64,000 nt of DNA, from contig NZ_CP032819.1 of the NCBI RefSeq assembly GCF_003991565.1, positions 4,650,001 through 4,714,000 on the forward strand, in the 5' to 3' direction. The notes beneath the pieces were generated by a model. That model had not been told where the DNA came from. It saw only the letters and a list, made by a program, of their open reading frames with translations, and did not search any database. Positions 1-9,327 of the stretch are shown one piece after another. Every line of letters begins with the position of its first letter. Within the stretch, counting starts at the first letter, position 1. This DNA comes from Butyricimonas faecalis. Lineage in GTDB: Bacteria; Bacteroidota; Bacteroidia; Bacteroidales; Marinifilaceae. A program made the position numbers and the translations under genes.

Positions 1-265
1 ATCCTACCGAGAAGAAAAAGATGGCCATAAGAGCGTCGTTAATGAAATCCAGTAAGGTCATCGGATGGCCATCATGACGATCAAACAGGTTGAACTCCCC
101 GATCGTGAGTGTGATGTTTTTAGAAAATAAAATATTGTAATATTCCCGTAAAGGAGAGTTTGCGATAATCATGGCGGCAAGAGCCACAAATAAAAGAACT
201 ATTCCTCCATTTATTTTCGTTTGAATAAATCTTCTAATGGAGAATTTAAATATTTCCTTAACCAT
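1..265 (-). CDS. nhaA: Na+/H+ antiporter NhaA, N-terminal part (runs off the window)
   Basis: Reverse-strand translation from the ATG at 265 gives 88 residues without a stop before the window edge. It starts MVKEIFKFSIRRF, then a hydrophobic helix (GGIVLLFVALAAMIIANSPL), then LTIGEFNLF and LLDFINDALMAIFFFSVG. The GG-hydrophobic-ANSPL and INDALMAIFFF-VG motifs are typical of the first two helices of NhaA, an inner-membrane antiporter that exports sodium in exchange for protons. Only about a fifth of a normal ~390-440 residue protein is present, so the catalytic aspartates cannot be checked. The gene is absent from the computed ORFs only because it is cut by the window. Confidence 0.88.
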   Translation of the reverse strand, partial: MVKEIFKFSIRRFIQTKINGGIVLLFVALAAMIIANSPLREYYNILFSKNITLTIGEFNLFDRHDGHPMTLLDFINDALMAIFFFSVG

Positions 266-326
266 TATCCTGTTTGTTGATTGTCAATATTGTTATGCTA
301 CAAATTTAATGAAAGTTATGTAAATT

Positions 327-1148
327 TCAAATAAAAAGCGTGTTTTCTGCACGTCGGGTTAAACCTTCTTCCAATTCGTGTTGGTGATATAAATACCCTG
401 CGTCTTCATAATATTTCGCTTGCTTGGGACATTTCTTGATACATGCCCCGCATTTGATACAGATACCGGTAAATTCTCGTACATTATCATGACTGATAGA
501 TCCCATGGGACATACTTCCGCGCAAAGTTTGCAGTTGTCACAGCGGTCGTTCGTGAGTGGTTTCACTTTACGGATGTCTACCGGCTTCCCTTGCCGATCA
601 CGAGGGGTGTAATAGTTGCGATAGGGATAAGGGGTTCCGGAAACAAAGACGGGGTGCAAGAGTGTATCTGTTTCGTATTTTTCACTGATTTTCCGTACAA
701 ACTCATCCACGGTGTTCAGGTCTCTCGTGTCCGGTCTGTCTTTTGCCAGTATCCGGGAAAAAGAGTGTTCTCCCACGAATGCCCCCGCGGCTATCGTGTG
801 TAACCCGTTGTTTTCAAGAATATCCCGTAATTCGATCAATGCGTCGTCGTAATCCCGGTTTCCGAAAAGCACGATGGGAATGACTAAAGCCCCGTTACCT
901 TGTATCGTGTTCAAGTAGGGTAACAGTATGTTGGGAACTCGTCCGGCGTATACCGGGGTGCCAAACACCACGAGATTGCTGTCCGAGAATTGTAATGTTC
1001 GCATTCTTGCCTTGGGTAAGGTAAAATCATATTCTTCGAAGCGAGCCTTTAATCTCTTGGCAAGTCCTTTGGCCGTGGCGGTTGTGATTTTTCGAGTTGT
1101 TCCTGTCGGGCTGAAATACACGGCCCGTATCTTATTGATTCTTGTCAT
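327..1148 (-). CDS. EFR1-type flavodoxin/ferredoxin fusion protein
   Basis: A 273-residue protein with an N-terminal flavodoxin-like domain (YFSPTGTTRKI FMN-phosphate loop near residue 10; VFGTPVYAGRVPN) and a C-terminal pair of 4Fe-4S motifs (CDNCKLCAEVCP and CIKCGACIKKCP). This matches the EFR1-family ferredoxins, cytoplasmic electron-transfer proteins whose partners are generally unknown. The start at 1148 is preferred over upstream in-frame Met codons because it gives an ATGA overlap with the stop of the epimerase gene upstream (stop 1145-1147) and puts the FMN loop at the expected distance from the N terminus. The overlap implies translational coupling to the epimerase, although no functional link between them is evident. 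Confidence 0.85.
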   Translation of the reverse strand: MTRINKIRAVYFSPTGTTRKITTATAKGLAKRLKARFEEYDFTLPKARMRTLQFSDSNLVVFGTPVYAGRVPNILLPYLNTIQGNGALVIPIVLFGNRDYDDALIELRDILENNGLHTIAAGAFVGEHSFSRILAKDRPDTRDLNTVDEFVRKISEKYETDTLLHPVFVSGTPYPYRNYYTPRDRQGKPVDIRKVKPLTNDRCDNCKLCAEVCPMGSISHDNVREFTGICIKCGACIKKCPKQAKYYEDAGYLYHQHELEEGLTRRAENTLFI

Positions 1149-2161
1149 GGGTTGTATGATTTGAACCATTCGGCAAAACGGGCAATCCCTGTTTCGAGTG
1201 ATATTTGTGGAGTGTACCCGTAGTCTTCCTGCAAGCGGGTGGTGTCGGCCCATGTCTGGTAAACGTCTCCCGGTTGCATCCCGACAAACTCTTTACGAGC
1301 CTCTTTTCCCAGGTTCTTTTCCAGCAAGTGGACGAAATCCATGAGCTGGACGGGAGTACCGTGTCCGATATTGTATATCGTGGCAGGAGTACCGGGTACA
1401 TCTTCCCGTGGGATTCCCGCTGTTGACACGATTTTCTCAATGCCGGTCACGATATCCTCGACATAGGTGAAATCTCTGGAAAGATTTCCGTTATTGAATA
1501 TGCGGATTACCTCGCCGTGTTGAATGGCGTTGGCAAAAAGCATGGGAGCCATGTCCGGGCGTCCGAAGGGGCCGTATACCGTGAAGAATCGTAATCCGAT
1601 AGTTTGTATGCCGTAGAGATGAGCATAGGCATTTGCTATCAATTCGTCGCTTTTTTTCGTGGCGGCATAAATGCTGATTGGGTGATCCACGGTGTCCGTT
1701 TCCTTGAAAGGAACAGATTGGTTGTTCCCATACACGGAAGAAGATGAGGCATATATGAATTTTTTGCAATTTGTCTTTTTGCAGGCTTCCAGTAGATTGA
1801 TGAATCCCATGATGTTGCTTTGCACGTAACTTTCCGGGTGTTTTAGGCTATACCGCACTCCGGCTTGTGCGGCAAGATTCACCACGCAATCGAAAGCATG
1901 GGTGGCGAATAATTTGTGGATGGCCTCGGTGTCACACAGGTCCAACTGGCAGAACGTGTAATTCGTGTTCCGGGAAGATACGATTTCTTTACCGGGGACG
2001 GGATGGTCTATGCCACAGGCGTGCAGTCGATCATGCTTCAAGGCGACATCGTAATAATGATTGATCGAATCGATTCCATAAACGGTGTGCCCTGCATCCA
2101 GTAGCTTCTGAACAAGATAAAAACCAATAAAACCCGCTGTTCCTGTAACTAAGACATTCAT
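1145..2161 (-). CDS. NAD-dependent UDP-glucuronate/UDP-glucose-type 4-epimerase
   Basis: A 338-residue extended short-chain dehydrogenase/reductase. The NAD-binding GTAGFIGFYL motif is at residues 7-16, the NINHYYD-like segment (IDSINHYYD) follows at about 30, and the catalytic YAATK (Tyr-x-x-x-Lys) is near residue 168 after the SSSSVYG strand. The overall form, with LRFFTVYGPFGRPDMA and DFTYVEDIV, is that of UDP-glucuronate 4-epimerases, which supply UDP-galacturonate for capsule or LPS. The substrate cannot be settled from sequence alone. The gene overlaps the downstream flavodoxin/ferredoxin gene by 4 nt and starts about 100 nt downstream (on its strand) of the mtaB stop. Confidence 0.88.
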   Translation of the reverse strand: MNVLVTGTAGFIGFYLVQKLLDAGHTVYGIDSINHYYDVALKHDRLHACGIDHPVPGKEIVSSRNTNYTFCQLDLCDTEAIHKLFATHAFDCVVNLAAQAGVRYSLKHPESYVQSNIMGFINLLEACKKTNCKKFIYASSSSVYGNNQSVPFKETDTVDHPISIYAATKKSDELIANAYAHLYGIQTIGLRFFTVYGPFGRPDMAPMLFANAIQHGEVIRIFNNGNLSRDFTYVEDIVTGIEKIVSTAGIPREDVPGTPATIYNIGHGTPVQLMDFVHLLEKNLGKEARKEFVGMQPGDVYQTWADTTRLQEDYGYTPQISLETGIARFAEWFKSYNP

Positions 2162-2267
2162 AATATCTGTTTTACGTTTTTAATACAATTTTTACGGCAA
2201 CAAAAATACAAAATTACTTCATAAGTTTGCGTCCTTTCGGGGGGTTGTCCCGCGTGAAGTCCGGTAT

Positions 2268-3548
2268 TTACGAGCCGAAAATGTCGGGCTTCAGTTCCAC
2301 GGGTACGATCTGGTTTGCCAAGGCAGGATCGTAGGGTATTTCCACTCGGATGTAATTGTCCGTGAAGCCACCGATCGATCCGGCAATATCGCTTTCTTCA
2401 AATAGCACCGGGCGGGTTTGCCCCACGTGTGCCATGTAGAAATCGTGTAACTTTTGTTCGGAAATATCGAGGAGTGCATTCACCCGGCGATGCTTTTCCA
2501 CTTGTGGGACGATATACGGGATGTCCAGGGCTTTTGTTCCGGAACGCTCCGAATAAGGGAACACGTGTAGCTGGGAAACATCTAGTCCGGCAATGAATTG
2601 TCGGGCATCTTCGAACGCTTCCGGCGTTTCTCCCCGCATTCCTGCGATCACGTCCACCCCGATAAAGGCATCGGGAATAAGTGTTTTGATCTCCTGCACT
2701 TTCTCGGCAAAAAGTTCTCGTTCGTAGCGTCTCCTCATTAAGTGTAGCACTTCGTTACTTCCGGATTGAAGAGGTATGTGAAAGTGGGGCATGAAACGCC
2801 GGGAGGTGGCCACGAAACGAATGATGTCATCTGTCAGCAGGTTGGGTTCGATGGAGGAGATGCGAAAACGCTGTATCTCTTCCAGTTCGTCCAGTCTCCG
2901 TACCAAATCGAGGAATGTTTCTCCTGTTTCTCTTCCGAAATCTCCTGTATTTACTCCCGTGAGAATGATTTCCTTGATACCCTTGGAAGCCACGTCTCGG
3001 GCAGCCTTGATCACGTCTTGAATGGTGGCACTACGGCTACGTCCACGAGCAAAGGGGATGGTGCAGTAAGAACAGAAGTAGTCGCACCCGTCTTGAATTT
3101 TCAGAAAGCACCGGGTCCTGTCACCGTACGAGTAGGCAATATCGAAGTTCTTGACTCCGAAAATATCGCAGGAATGCGGTTCGTGTCGTTCCTGCTCTTC
3201 GAGGTGGTTCAAGTAGTGAGCCACGTTGAACTTGTCACGTGCGTTGAGTACCAGGTGAACACCTTCGATCTTCATGATTTCCTGTGCTCGAAGTTGGGCA
3301 TAACAACCGACCACAACAATGTAGGCCCCGGGATTTCGGTGGATGATTTTTCGAATCATCTGCCGTCCTTTCTTCTCTGCAATATCCGTGACACTACACG
3401 TGTTAATCACGAATATATCCGCCCCATCTTTTTCTCCCACGGTCACGGCTCCTTCTTGTTCGAGGCTGTGCTTGATGGTGGATGTCTCGGAGAAATTCAA
3501 TTTGCATCCCAACGTGATATATGCCACCTTCTTCCCAACAATATTCAT
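2268..3548 (-). CDS. mtaB: tRNA t6A37 methylthiotransferase MtaB
   Basis: A 426-residue radical-SAM methylthiotransferase that converts N6-threonylcarbamoyladenosine at tRNA position 37 to the 2-methylthio form. The N-terminal cluster-binding cysteines are visible (TLGCKLNFSE, INTCSVTD, VVGCYAQ) and the radical-SAM motif is CDYFCSYCTIPFARG near residue 155. The C-terminal ~60 residues (TRPVLFEES to the end) fit a TRAM RNA-binding domain. Length and the KLNFSE signature favour MtaB over MiaB or RimO. The predicted start MNIVGKK places the first cysteine at the normal distance. Confidence 0.93.
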   Translation of the reverse strand: MNIVGKKVAYITLGCKLNFSETSTIKHSLEQEGAVTVGEKDGADIFVINTCSVTDIAEKKGRQMIRKIIHRNPGAYIVVVGCYAQLRAQEIMKIEGVHLVLNARDKFNVAHYLNHLEEQERHEPHSCDIFGVKNFDIAYSYGDRTRCFLKIQDGCDYFCSYCTIPFARGRSRSATIQDVIKAARDVASKGIKEIILTGVNTGDFGRETGETFLDLVRRLDELEEIQRFRISSIEPNLLTDDIIRFVATSRRFMPHFHIPLQSGSNEVLHLMRRRYERELFAEKVQEIKTLIPDAFIGVDVIAGMRGETPEAFEDARQFIAGLDVSQLHVFPYSERSGTKALDIPYIVPQVEKHRRVNALLDISEQKLHDFYMAHVGQTRPVLFEESDIAGSIGGFTDNYIRVEIPYDPALANQIVPVELKPDIFGS

Positions 3549-3596
3549 ATGCGATCTACTTTAAATTTGCTAGTGAGGGGCAAAGATAGAGTTTTT

Positions 3597-3815
3597 TCAT
3601 TTTTTATCCATGAATTCCTCGTATAAAGCTACGGAACCATAATGCCATAATTTCGTGTTTTCTTTTTCTAAGGCTCTGTAAGTGTTGGAATGATAGAATT
3701 GTCGGATAGCATCTATAATTGAACCGCCATGTTCTTTTATATACAGTTGTACAAAAAGGCTGACTTTAGAAGGTATTAACAAGTAAAGATTTTTATCTGT
3801 AATTTCTCGGTTCAT
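3597..3815 (-). CDS. small conserved protein, third gene of a DUF3791/DUF3990 module
   Basis: A 72-residue, mostly helical protein with no motif I can assign ([20 protein letters not shown], then [21 protein letters not shown]). It overlaps the upstream DUF3990 gene by 4 nt (ATGA at 3812-3815), which itself overlaps a DUF3791 gene the same way. Such three-gene sets recur in gut Bacteroidales and look like toxin-antitoxin-like modules; a role as partner or antidote of the DUF3990 protein is inference. Start and stop are supported by the overlap. Confidence 0.7.
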   Translation of the reverse strand: MNREITDKNLYLLIPSKVSLFVQLYIKEHGGSIIDAIRQFYHSNTYRALEKENTKLWHYGSVALYEEFMDKK

Positions 3816-4294
3816 TTGAATATCTCCTTTACTTTTAGAAAGGTTAAGTATGATAGTGATCGTTTCGTGTGAAACAGGTATTGATCCACTAAAAGATATG
3901 TCTTGAGTTCTTGAATTAGTTCTTGTTTATTGAGTAAACCACCTTCATACAGTGCGAAGGCTGCATAAACACGATCGTTTGCAACCGGACCGTGAACAAT
4001 ATCGTAATTGTGGCGATAATCTTTGTTCGTTCGGTTTTCCATTACGAAATCCAACCATTCTTCAGTGGGTTCTGTAAAACGCAATACGTTTAATTTTTCT
4101 GTAGAAGATAAATCGAATTCGTATATATTAACAATCCCTTTTTCATTCCTTTCTCTAATTTTTCGTTTTACCCATAGTTCTGCTTGTTCTTCGGAAGTTG
4201 TGGTATAGAATCCCATTCCGTAGTCCAATGTTCGGTTAGCTAGTCGGATTTGTGGTTCTTTCACGATTTCTAAACTACCATGGTATAGTTTCAT
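3812..4294 (-). CDS. DUF3990 domain protein, possible ADP-ribosyltransferase-like toxin
   Basis: A 160-residue protein starting [14 protein letters not shown]. The LYHGS start, the [18 protein letters not shown] block near residue 25 and the later YEFD strand are typical of DUF3990. Its LYHGS / GxGFYTT pattern resembles the NAD-binding H-Y-type core of ADP-ribosyltransferase folds (from knowledge of related toxin families; not shown here). I place the start at 4294, which gives an ATGA overlap with the DUF3791 gene upstream; the longer frame begins inside that gene. Flanked on both sides by small overlapping genes, it is the likely effector of the trio. Confidence 0.8.
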   Translation of the reverse strand: MKLYHGSLEIVKEPQIRLANRTLDYGMGFYTTTSEEQAELWVKRKIRERNEKGIVNIYEFDLSSTEKLNVLRFTEPTEEWLDFVMENRTNKDYRHNYDIVHGPVANDRVYAAFALYEGGLLNKQELIQELKTYLLVDQYLFHTKRSLSYLTFLKVKEIFK

Positions 4295-4515
4295 TGATTT
4301 GCCTTTTTTTGTTTTGTAATGTATTCTTTGATTTCTTCCATCAGCCATTGTTGGCTTTGTGTGTGTAATACTTCAAAGTTATCCGATAAATATGATAATA
4401 CATTATATTTCTCGAACAAGCAGATTGTCTCTTCACCAGATAATCCTTGTTTCATTTTGTATTGTTCAATACAAAATGAAAGGAAATAGGCTATATCTAA
4501 TTTTTTTTTATCCAT
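4291..4515 (-). CDS. DUF3791 family small protein
   Basis: A 74-residue protein with the usual DUF3791 features: a first helix ending [15 protein letters not shown], then a [18 protein letters not shown] segment. It is the first gene of a three-gene overlapping set with a DUF3990 protein and another small protein. The family has no established biochemical activity. Its position ahead of a putative toxin suggests an antitoxin or accessory role, which is inference. Confidence 0.78.
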   Translation of the reverse strand: MDKKKLDIAYFLSFCIEQYKMKQGLSGEETICLFEKYNVLSYLSDNFEVLHTQSQQWLMEEIKEYITKQKKANQ

Positions 4516-4699
4516 AATAATGTTGTTCTCTCGAAATCATTTGCTTACCATGTGTTCGTACATTTGCAAATGTACGAAATTTATAATGAATGAGAGCATG
4601 GAAATTGGAGTTTTGACTCTTTTGTCCATGTTTTTCATTTTTTGAACCACTCTCTTTCAGTGTATGAACGTCATGGGTATAAAATGAAAAATCTTTTTC

Positions 4700-4707
4700 T
4701 ATCTTTG
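4700..4707 (+). promoter_or_regulatory. -7 box of the lpxB promoter
   Basis: TATCTTTG matches the Bacteroidetes sigma-70-family -7 consensus TAnnTTTG exactly and lies 22 nt before the lpxB ATG. No clear TTTG -33 box is seen at the expected distance upstream, so the call rests on the -7 box and its position. Confidence 0.5.
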
Positions 4708-4729
4708 CCCAAAGAATAGAAAAAAGCCA

Positions 4730-5866
4730 ATGAAATACTACGTTATTGCGGGAGAGGCCTCGGGTGATTTGCATGCCTCTAATTTGATCAAGGGATTGAA
4801 AAAGTTTGATACGGATGCGGAAATCCGCGGATGGGGAGGTGATTTGATGCGGGAGGCCGGATGTGAGATCGTTCGTCATTACAAGGATACGGCCATCATG
4901 GGTTTCTTGACCGTCTTGAAAAATCTGGACAAAATCAAGGCGAATATCGAGGCCTGTCACCAAGATATTCTGGCATGGCGGCCGGATGTCGTGATTCTCG
5001 TGGACTACGGTGGTTTTAATCTCCGGGTGGCTAAATTTATCAAGGAAGCGGGCATCCCCGTATTCTATTACATCTCCCCGAAGATTTGGGCTTGGAACAC
5101 GGGACGGGTAAAGAAAATCAAGCGGCTGGTGGACCGGATGTTCGTGATTTTCCCGTTTGAGGTAGATTTTTATGCCCGCTATGATTATCCCGTGCAATAT
5201 GCCGGCAATCCGTTGGTAGACGCTATTCACGATCGTCCTTGCAAGGACGAAACCTTCAACGAGTTCGTGCAGGTAAATGGCCTTTCCGGTAAACCGATTA
5301 TCGCTTTGGTGGCGGGCAGTCGTTCACAGGAATTGAAACACGTGTTGCCGAAAATGCTGACCATGGTGAAACATTTCCCCGACCACGAGTTTGTGATAGC
5401 GGGGGCTCCTTCTATGAGTGACGCGGATTATGCTCCTTATTTGCAGCATGTAAAAGTGAGGATTGTTTACGGGCAAACCTACCGGTTGGTGCGACAGGCC
5501 CGTGCGGCGCTCGTTACTTCGGGAACGGCCACGCTGGAAACCGCTATTTTGCGGACACCCCAGGTAGTTTGTTACAGCGGGGAGGGGGGGGCGTTGAGTT
5601 ATTTCCTGTTTAAGACCTTCGTTAAGGTGAAATATATCTCGTTGGTAAACCTGATTGCCGGGCGGGAAGTAGTCACCGAGTTGTTGATGCAGAAATTGAA
5701 CGAGAAGAATCTGTTGAGAGAACTATCGCGTATTATTTCGGATGGGAAAAAACGGAATCAAATGCTGGCAGGATACGACGAGGTGAACCAAAAGTTGGGC
5801 AATGCCGGGGCATCCGAGCGATTTGCCCGCGTGATGATTGACGAGTTATCCCGCTTTCGAGAGTAA
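4730..5866 (+). CDS. lpxB: lipid-A-disaccharide synthase LpxB
   Basis: A 378-residue family-19 glycosyltransferase. It joins UDP-2,3-diacylglucosamine and lipid X to make the lipid A disaccharide at the inner face of the inner membrane. The N-terminal YVIAGEASGDLHA, the VILVDYGGFN and YISPKIWAWNTGRVKKIK blocks, and LVTSGTATLETAI near the C terminus are all family signatures. Length is normal. It stands alone on the plus strand between two minus-strand genes, with its own -7 box. Confidence 0.95.
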   Translation: MKYYVIAGEASGDLHASNLIKGLKKFDTDAEIRGWGGDLMREAGCEIVRHYKDTAIMGFLTVLKNLDKIKANIEACHQDILAWRPDVVILVDYGGFNLRVAKFIKEAGIPVFYYISPKIWAWNTGRVKKIKRLVDRMFVIFPFEVDFYARYDYPVQYAGNPLVDAIHDRPCKDETFNEFVQVNGLSGKPIIALVAGSRSQELKHVLPKMLTMVKHFPDHEFVIAGAPSMSDADYAPYLQHVKVRIVYGQTYRLVRQARAALVTSGTATLETAILRTPQVVCYSGEGGALSYFLFKTFVKVKYISLVNLIAGREVVTELLMQKLNEKNLLRELSRIISDGKKRNQMLAGYDEVNQKLGNAGASERFARVMIDELSRFRE

Positions 5867-5873
5867 ATGGATA

Positions 5874-6524
5874 TCATAAACTCCTTTCGTTTTGTCGGAA
5901 AAGGAAACGTTGTCCGTCAAAGTACGGTTCGATGAGCTCGAATCGTATAAACTTGGCTAACGTGTTTTCGGCCTTCGGGCGGGGAATCTTTGCCAAACGA
6001 CAATACTGATTCAGTGTAATAGAGTCGTGTGAAGAAAGGTAATCCAATAGCACCTGTTCCGCTTCCGTGTAATGTACGAATGCACCTTTGGGGGTTCCGG
6101 CCTGTTGCCATACTTTGATATGCACGGGCGTGGCAAGTATGTTTTCATCCAGAATCCGGATGTAAGCCCACCAGTGGTTATCGTGATCCTTGGCGTAATA
6201 GGGCTTTTGTTCACCCGGCGGAACGATGACTTCGAGAACCGTACGCCCTTCCACGATGTGTACGTGCATTTCACAATCAATTGATGGTTTACAATAAAGC
6301 TTCGCGGCGGCCTCGATCATGTACACCTCCTCTTCCGAGTGTACGCCGGCAATCTTGCCGTTATCCTTTACCCCCACGAGCAAGCGTCCCCCGTCCGTGT
6401 TGGAGAATGCGGAAAGAGATTTGGCGATCTTGCGGGCATCGGAAATCTCGAACTTGAAATCCTGTTGCTGGTGTTCTCCTTCTGCTATCCGGTCGTGTAT
6501 ATAGTCGGTTTTTGATTGAATCAT
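5874..6524 (-). CDS. AlbA_2 (Schlafen-type) DNA-binding domain protein
   Basis: A protein of about 216 residues. Residues ~15-130 form an AlbA_2 domain (QQQDFKFEISDARKIAKSLSAFSNTDGGRLLVGV with the typical N-x-x-GG-x-L-x-x-G-V-x-D). A C-terminal winged-helix-like part contains SHDSITLNQYCRLAKIPRPKAENTLAKF. The family is linked to nucleic-acid binding and transcription control; the target here is unknown. I chose the ATG at 6524 (MIQSKTDYI); an in-frame ATG 27 nt upstream (6551) is also possible. Convergent with lpxB, only 7 nt between stops. Confidence 0.78.
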   Translation of the reverse strand: MIQSKTDYIHDRIAEGEHQQQDFKFEISDARKIAKSLSAFSNTDGGRLLVGVKDNGKIAGVHSEEEVYMIEAAAKLYCKPSIDCEMHVHIVEGRTVLEVIVPPGEQKPYYAKDHDNHWWAYIRILDENILATPVHIKVWQQAGTPKGAFVHYTEAEQVLLDYLSSHDSITLNQYCRLAKIPRPKAENTLAKFIRFELIEPYFDGQRFLFRQNERSL

Positions 6525-6583
6525 AGTTTGGTCATTTTTCTTCGCTTGCAAAGATATTGTAATCGGATGGTATTATCAACAAG

Positions 6584-6629
6584 CTACCCCCTCCAACTTT
6601 CCCTTACACAGGGGAGTTGGAGGGGGTAG
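6584..6629. repeat. REP-like palindrome, copy 1
   Basis: Two 15-nt perfect inverted arms, CTACCCCCTCCAACT at 6584-6598 and its complement at 6615-6629, flank 16 nt. The right arm (AGTTGGAGGGGGTAG) recurs in the intergenic regions at 9352-9366 and 23738-23752. It lies between two minus-strand genes, so it may form a strong RNA hairpin, but its recurrence suggests a dispersed repeat family. Confidence 0.75.
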
Positions 6630-6684
6630 GGGAGGTAGTCGTTAAAAGACTGACTTGTTAGACACTCCCATCCGGTGGTATGGA

Positions 6685-8337
6685 TTAATTTCCCAAAAAG
6701 AATCTCAAATCATCATCCACCGTTGTGATTCCGGCAATCCCGAATTTTTCCACGAGCACTTTCGCCACGTTGGGAGAAAGGAATCCGGGCAAAGTCGGTC
6801 CGAGGTGGATGTTTTTCACGCCAAGATAGAGCAGGGCTAACAACACGATGACAGCTTTCTGTTCATACCAAGCGATATTGTAAACGATAGGTAATTCATT
6901 AATGTCTTTTACCCCGAAAATCTCTTTCAGTTTCAAGGCAATGACCGCTAGAGAGTAACTATCGTTACATTGTCCTGCATCCAGTACTCTCGGAATACCG
7001 TTAATATCCCCGAGGGGTAGTTTGTTGTAACGGTACTTGGCACATCCTGCGGTAAGGATCACCGTGTCTTTCGGGAGTTTTCGGGCAAACTCGGTGTAAT
7101 ACTCCCGGCTTTTCATCCGACCGTCACATCCGGCCATGACGAAGAATTTGCGGATAGCCCCGGACTTCACGGCCTCCACGATCTTGTCTGCCAGTGCAAA
7201 CACTTGATTGTGGGCAAATCCACCGATAATACTTCCGCTTTCGATGGCTTCCGGTGCCGGGCATCTTTTAGCGTGTTCGATGATTTCACTGAAATCTTTC
7301 GGTTGTCCGGGCTTGCGCTCGATATGTTTGAACCCGGGGAATCCTGTCGATCCGGTCGTGTACACCCGATCCTTGTAATTTGCATCCGGATGTGGGGGAA
7401 CGATACAGTTCGTGGTAAATAGCATCGGACCGTTGAAATGTTGGAATTCATACACTTGTCTCCACCAGGAGTTCCCGTAATTCCCGGCGAAATGTTTGTA
7501 TTTCTTGAATGCCGGATAGTAGTGGGCGGGAAGCATCTCGCTGTGGGTGTAGACGTCCACTCCCGTGCCTTCCGTTTGTTCCAGAAGTTCATACAGGTCC
7601 CGCAGGTCGTGACCGCTGACAAGGATACCGGGATTTTTCCGTACACCGATCTCTACTTTCGTGATTTCCGGGTTCCCGTAAGTATCCGTGTTCGCTTTGT
7701 CGAGCAGGGCCATGGCGTCAACACCATTTTTACCGCATTCCAATACCATTTGCACGAGTTGATCGGCCGACAGCGGAAGCGTCGTGGCTACCAACCCCCG
7801 GTCAATAAATTCGTAGATGGATGGGTTCTCGTGCCCTAAATTATGGGCGTGTTCCGTGTAAGCCGCCATCCCCTTCATCCCGTAGGTAAGCATCTCTCTT
7901 AAAGAACGGATATCCTCGTTTTCAGTGGAGAGAACTCCCACGTGTCCGGCTTTCGATTCCATTTCTTCCAGCGTGTCGGCCGTCCAAAAGGCTCCCTCGA
8001 AAGTAATCTTTTCGGGATTCCCGCCTTTTTCAAGGAAAGTTTGTTTTAACTGTTCTCGTAATTTGATGGCCTCTTTGATTTTTTCCACGAAACGTTGCTT
8101 GTCAAAGTTCGCGTTCGTGATCGTCATAAACAAACCGTCGAGGATAAAGCGATCAGCCGAATGGTCAACGGCATCAAGGGCTCTGAGTTGCACCCGGTAG
8201 TGGGCGATACCTTTCAGAACGAATAGCAGTAAATCTTGTAAATTGGCAACGTCCGATGTTTTTCCGCATACGCCGCGGACCGTACATCCGGTTCCTTTTG
8301 CAGTTTCTTGGCATTGATAACAAAACATTTTTTCCAT
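6685..8337 (-). CDS. hcp: hydroxylamine reductase / hybrid-cluster protein Hcp
   Basis: A 550-residue hybrid-cluster protein. The N-terminal cysteine set [20 protein letters not shown] (residues 5-24) binds the first Fe-S cluster. Later conserved elements include [36 protein letters not shown] and [10 protein letters not shown], which carry hybrid-cluster ligands. Hcp enzymes reduce NO and/or hydroxylamine and protect against nitrosative stress in anaerobes. The gene is divergent from a Crp/Fnr regulator, with a perfect palindrome between them, so it is probably under that regulator. Confidence 0.95.
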   Translation of the reverse strand: MEKMFCYQCQETAKGTGCTVRGVCGKTSDVANLQDLLLFVLKGIAHYRVQLRALDAVDHSADRFILDGLFMTITNANFDKQRFVEKIKEAIKLREQLKQTFLEKGGNPEKITFEGAFWTADTLEEMESKAGHVGVLSTENEDIRSLREMLTYGMKGMAAYTEHAHNLGHENPSIYEFIDRGLVATTLPLSADQLVQMVLECGKNGVDAMALLDKANTDTYGNPEITKVEIGVRKNPGILVSGHDLRDLYELLEQTEGTGVDVYTHSEMLPAHYYPAFKKYKHFAGNYGNSWWRQVYEFQHFNGPMLFTTNCIVPPHPDANYKDRVYTTGSTGFPGFKHIERKPGQPKDFSEIIEHAKRCPAPEAIESGSIIGGFAHNQVFALADKIVEAVKSGAIRKFFVMAGCDGRMKSREYYTEFARKLPKDTVILTAGCAKYRYNKLPLGDINGIPRVLDAGQCNDSYSLAVIALKLKEIFGVKDINELPIVYNIAWYEQKAVIVLLALLYLGVKNIHLGPTLPGFLSPNVAKVLVEKFGIAGITTVDDDLRFFLGN

Positions 8338-8407
8338 GGTCTAGTGTATTTGATAAATAACTTCTTTCATTGTTTGTCGCGAATGTACGTGAGCAACAAA
8401 ACAATAG

Positions 8408-8425
8408 TTGTAATATAAATTACAA
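8408..8425. promoter_or_regulatory. Crp/Fnr-type palindromic operator between hcp and its regulator
   Basis: TTGTAATATAAATTACAA: two perfect 7-nt arms (TTGTAAT / ATTACAA) separated by 4 nt, the size and symmetry of a Crp/Fnr-family site. It lies about 70 nt upstream of hcp and about 115 nt upstream of the divergent regulator gene. Binding by the 8541-9209 protein is inference based on position and family. Confidence 0.65.
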
Positions 8426-8540
8426 ACGTGAATTTAATTTTCAATAATTTATACGAGCGAGGATGAAAAAGGTTAAAAGTGAGATAAGGTCTTAAAGAAG
8501 AAAATGATACATTTGTATATCATTAAAAAGATGACAGACA

Positions 8541-9209
8541 ATGGATATAGCACGACTTTTCGATTGCCCTTTATGCCTGGGAATACCCGAACGGGAAAGG
8601 GAACAATTTTTAGAAGGATTGGATTATAGCGTGAAGAGCTACATGAAAGGAGACGTGGTTTTCCGGCAGGGCGACGTGTGCCGTTTCCTGTATATTTTGT
8701 TGGAAGGGGAAGTCGAGGCGGAAATGACGGATGATTCGGGAGCCATGTTGCGGATCGAGACCATTCGGGCACCGAGAGCGCTTGCCCCGGCATTCCTCTT
8801 TGCCGAGGACAATCATTTCCCGGTGACGGCAACCGTTTTGGAAAAGGCCGACGTGTTTATCGCCGCGAAAGAATCCGTGTTCCGACAGATGGGACGTTAT
8901 GAAAGTTTCCTGCGTAATTTCCTGTCTGTAAACGCGAACCGGACAACTTTCCTCACCGGACGTTTGCAATTTCTGTCATTCAAAACAATTCGAGGAAAAT
9001 TGATCCATTATATTCTGGAACTAGCCTCACCCGATAAGAAAAAAGTGTTGTTGGAAAAGTCACAGCAAGAATTGGCCGAGTATTTCGGGGTAACTCGTCC
9101 GGCACTGGCCAAAGTGTTGTACGAACTGGCTGACGAGGGAATGATTTCCGTGAATCGTCGGGAGATCATCATCCTGGATCGGGAGAAAATGCGGGGGGCC
9201 TTGAATTAA
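8541..9209 (+). CDS. Crp/Fnr family transcriptional regulator, HcpR-like
   Basis: A 222-residue protein with a cyclic-nucleotide-binding-like sensor domain (residues ~20-135; GDVVFRQGDVCRFLYILLEGEVE) and a C-terminal helix-turn-helix (SQQELAEYFGVTRPALAKVL near 175-195). It is divergent from hcp, and the intergenic region carries an 18-nt palindrome of Crp/Fnr type. In Porphyromonas, HcpR, a regulator of this family, activates hcp under nitrosative stress; by context this is probably the equivalent. The N terminus has two cysteines (CPLC), but I see no four-cysteine Fnr cluster motif. Confidence 0.85.
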   Translation: MDIARLFDCPLCLGIPEREREQFLEGLDYSVKSYMKGDVVFRQGDVCRFLYILLEGEVEAEMTDDSGAMLRIETIRAPRALAPAFLFAEDNHFPVTATVLEKADVFIAAKESVFRQMGRYESFLRNFLSVNANRTTFLTGRLQFLSFKTIRGKLIHYILELASPDKKKVLLEKSQQELAEYFGVTRPALAKVLYELADEGMISVNRREIIILDREKMRGALN

Positions 9210-9327
9210 CCGTTACGCTGTCCGCTACCACCTCCGTCTTCCCCTGCCTAAGGAGTAGTACCCCAAAAGGGATGGGAAGGGAGAACAGAGGAGGTGCTGG
9301 CACTCTAGCCAAAAACGGAGAGTATCC

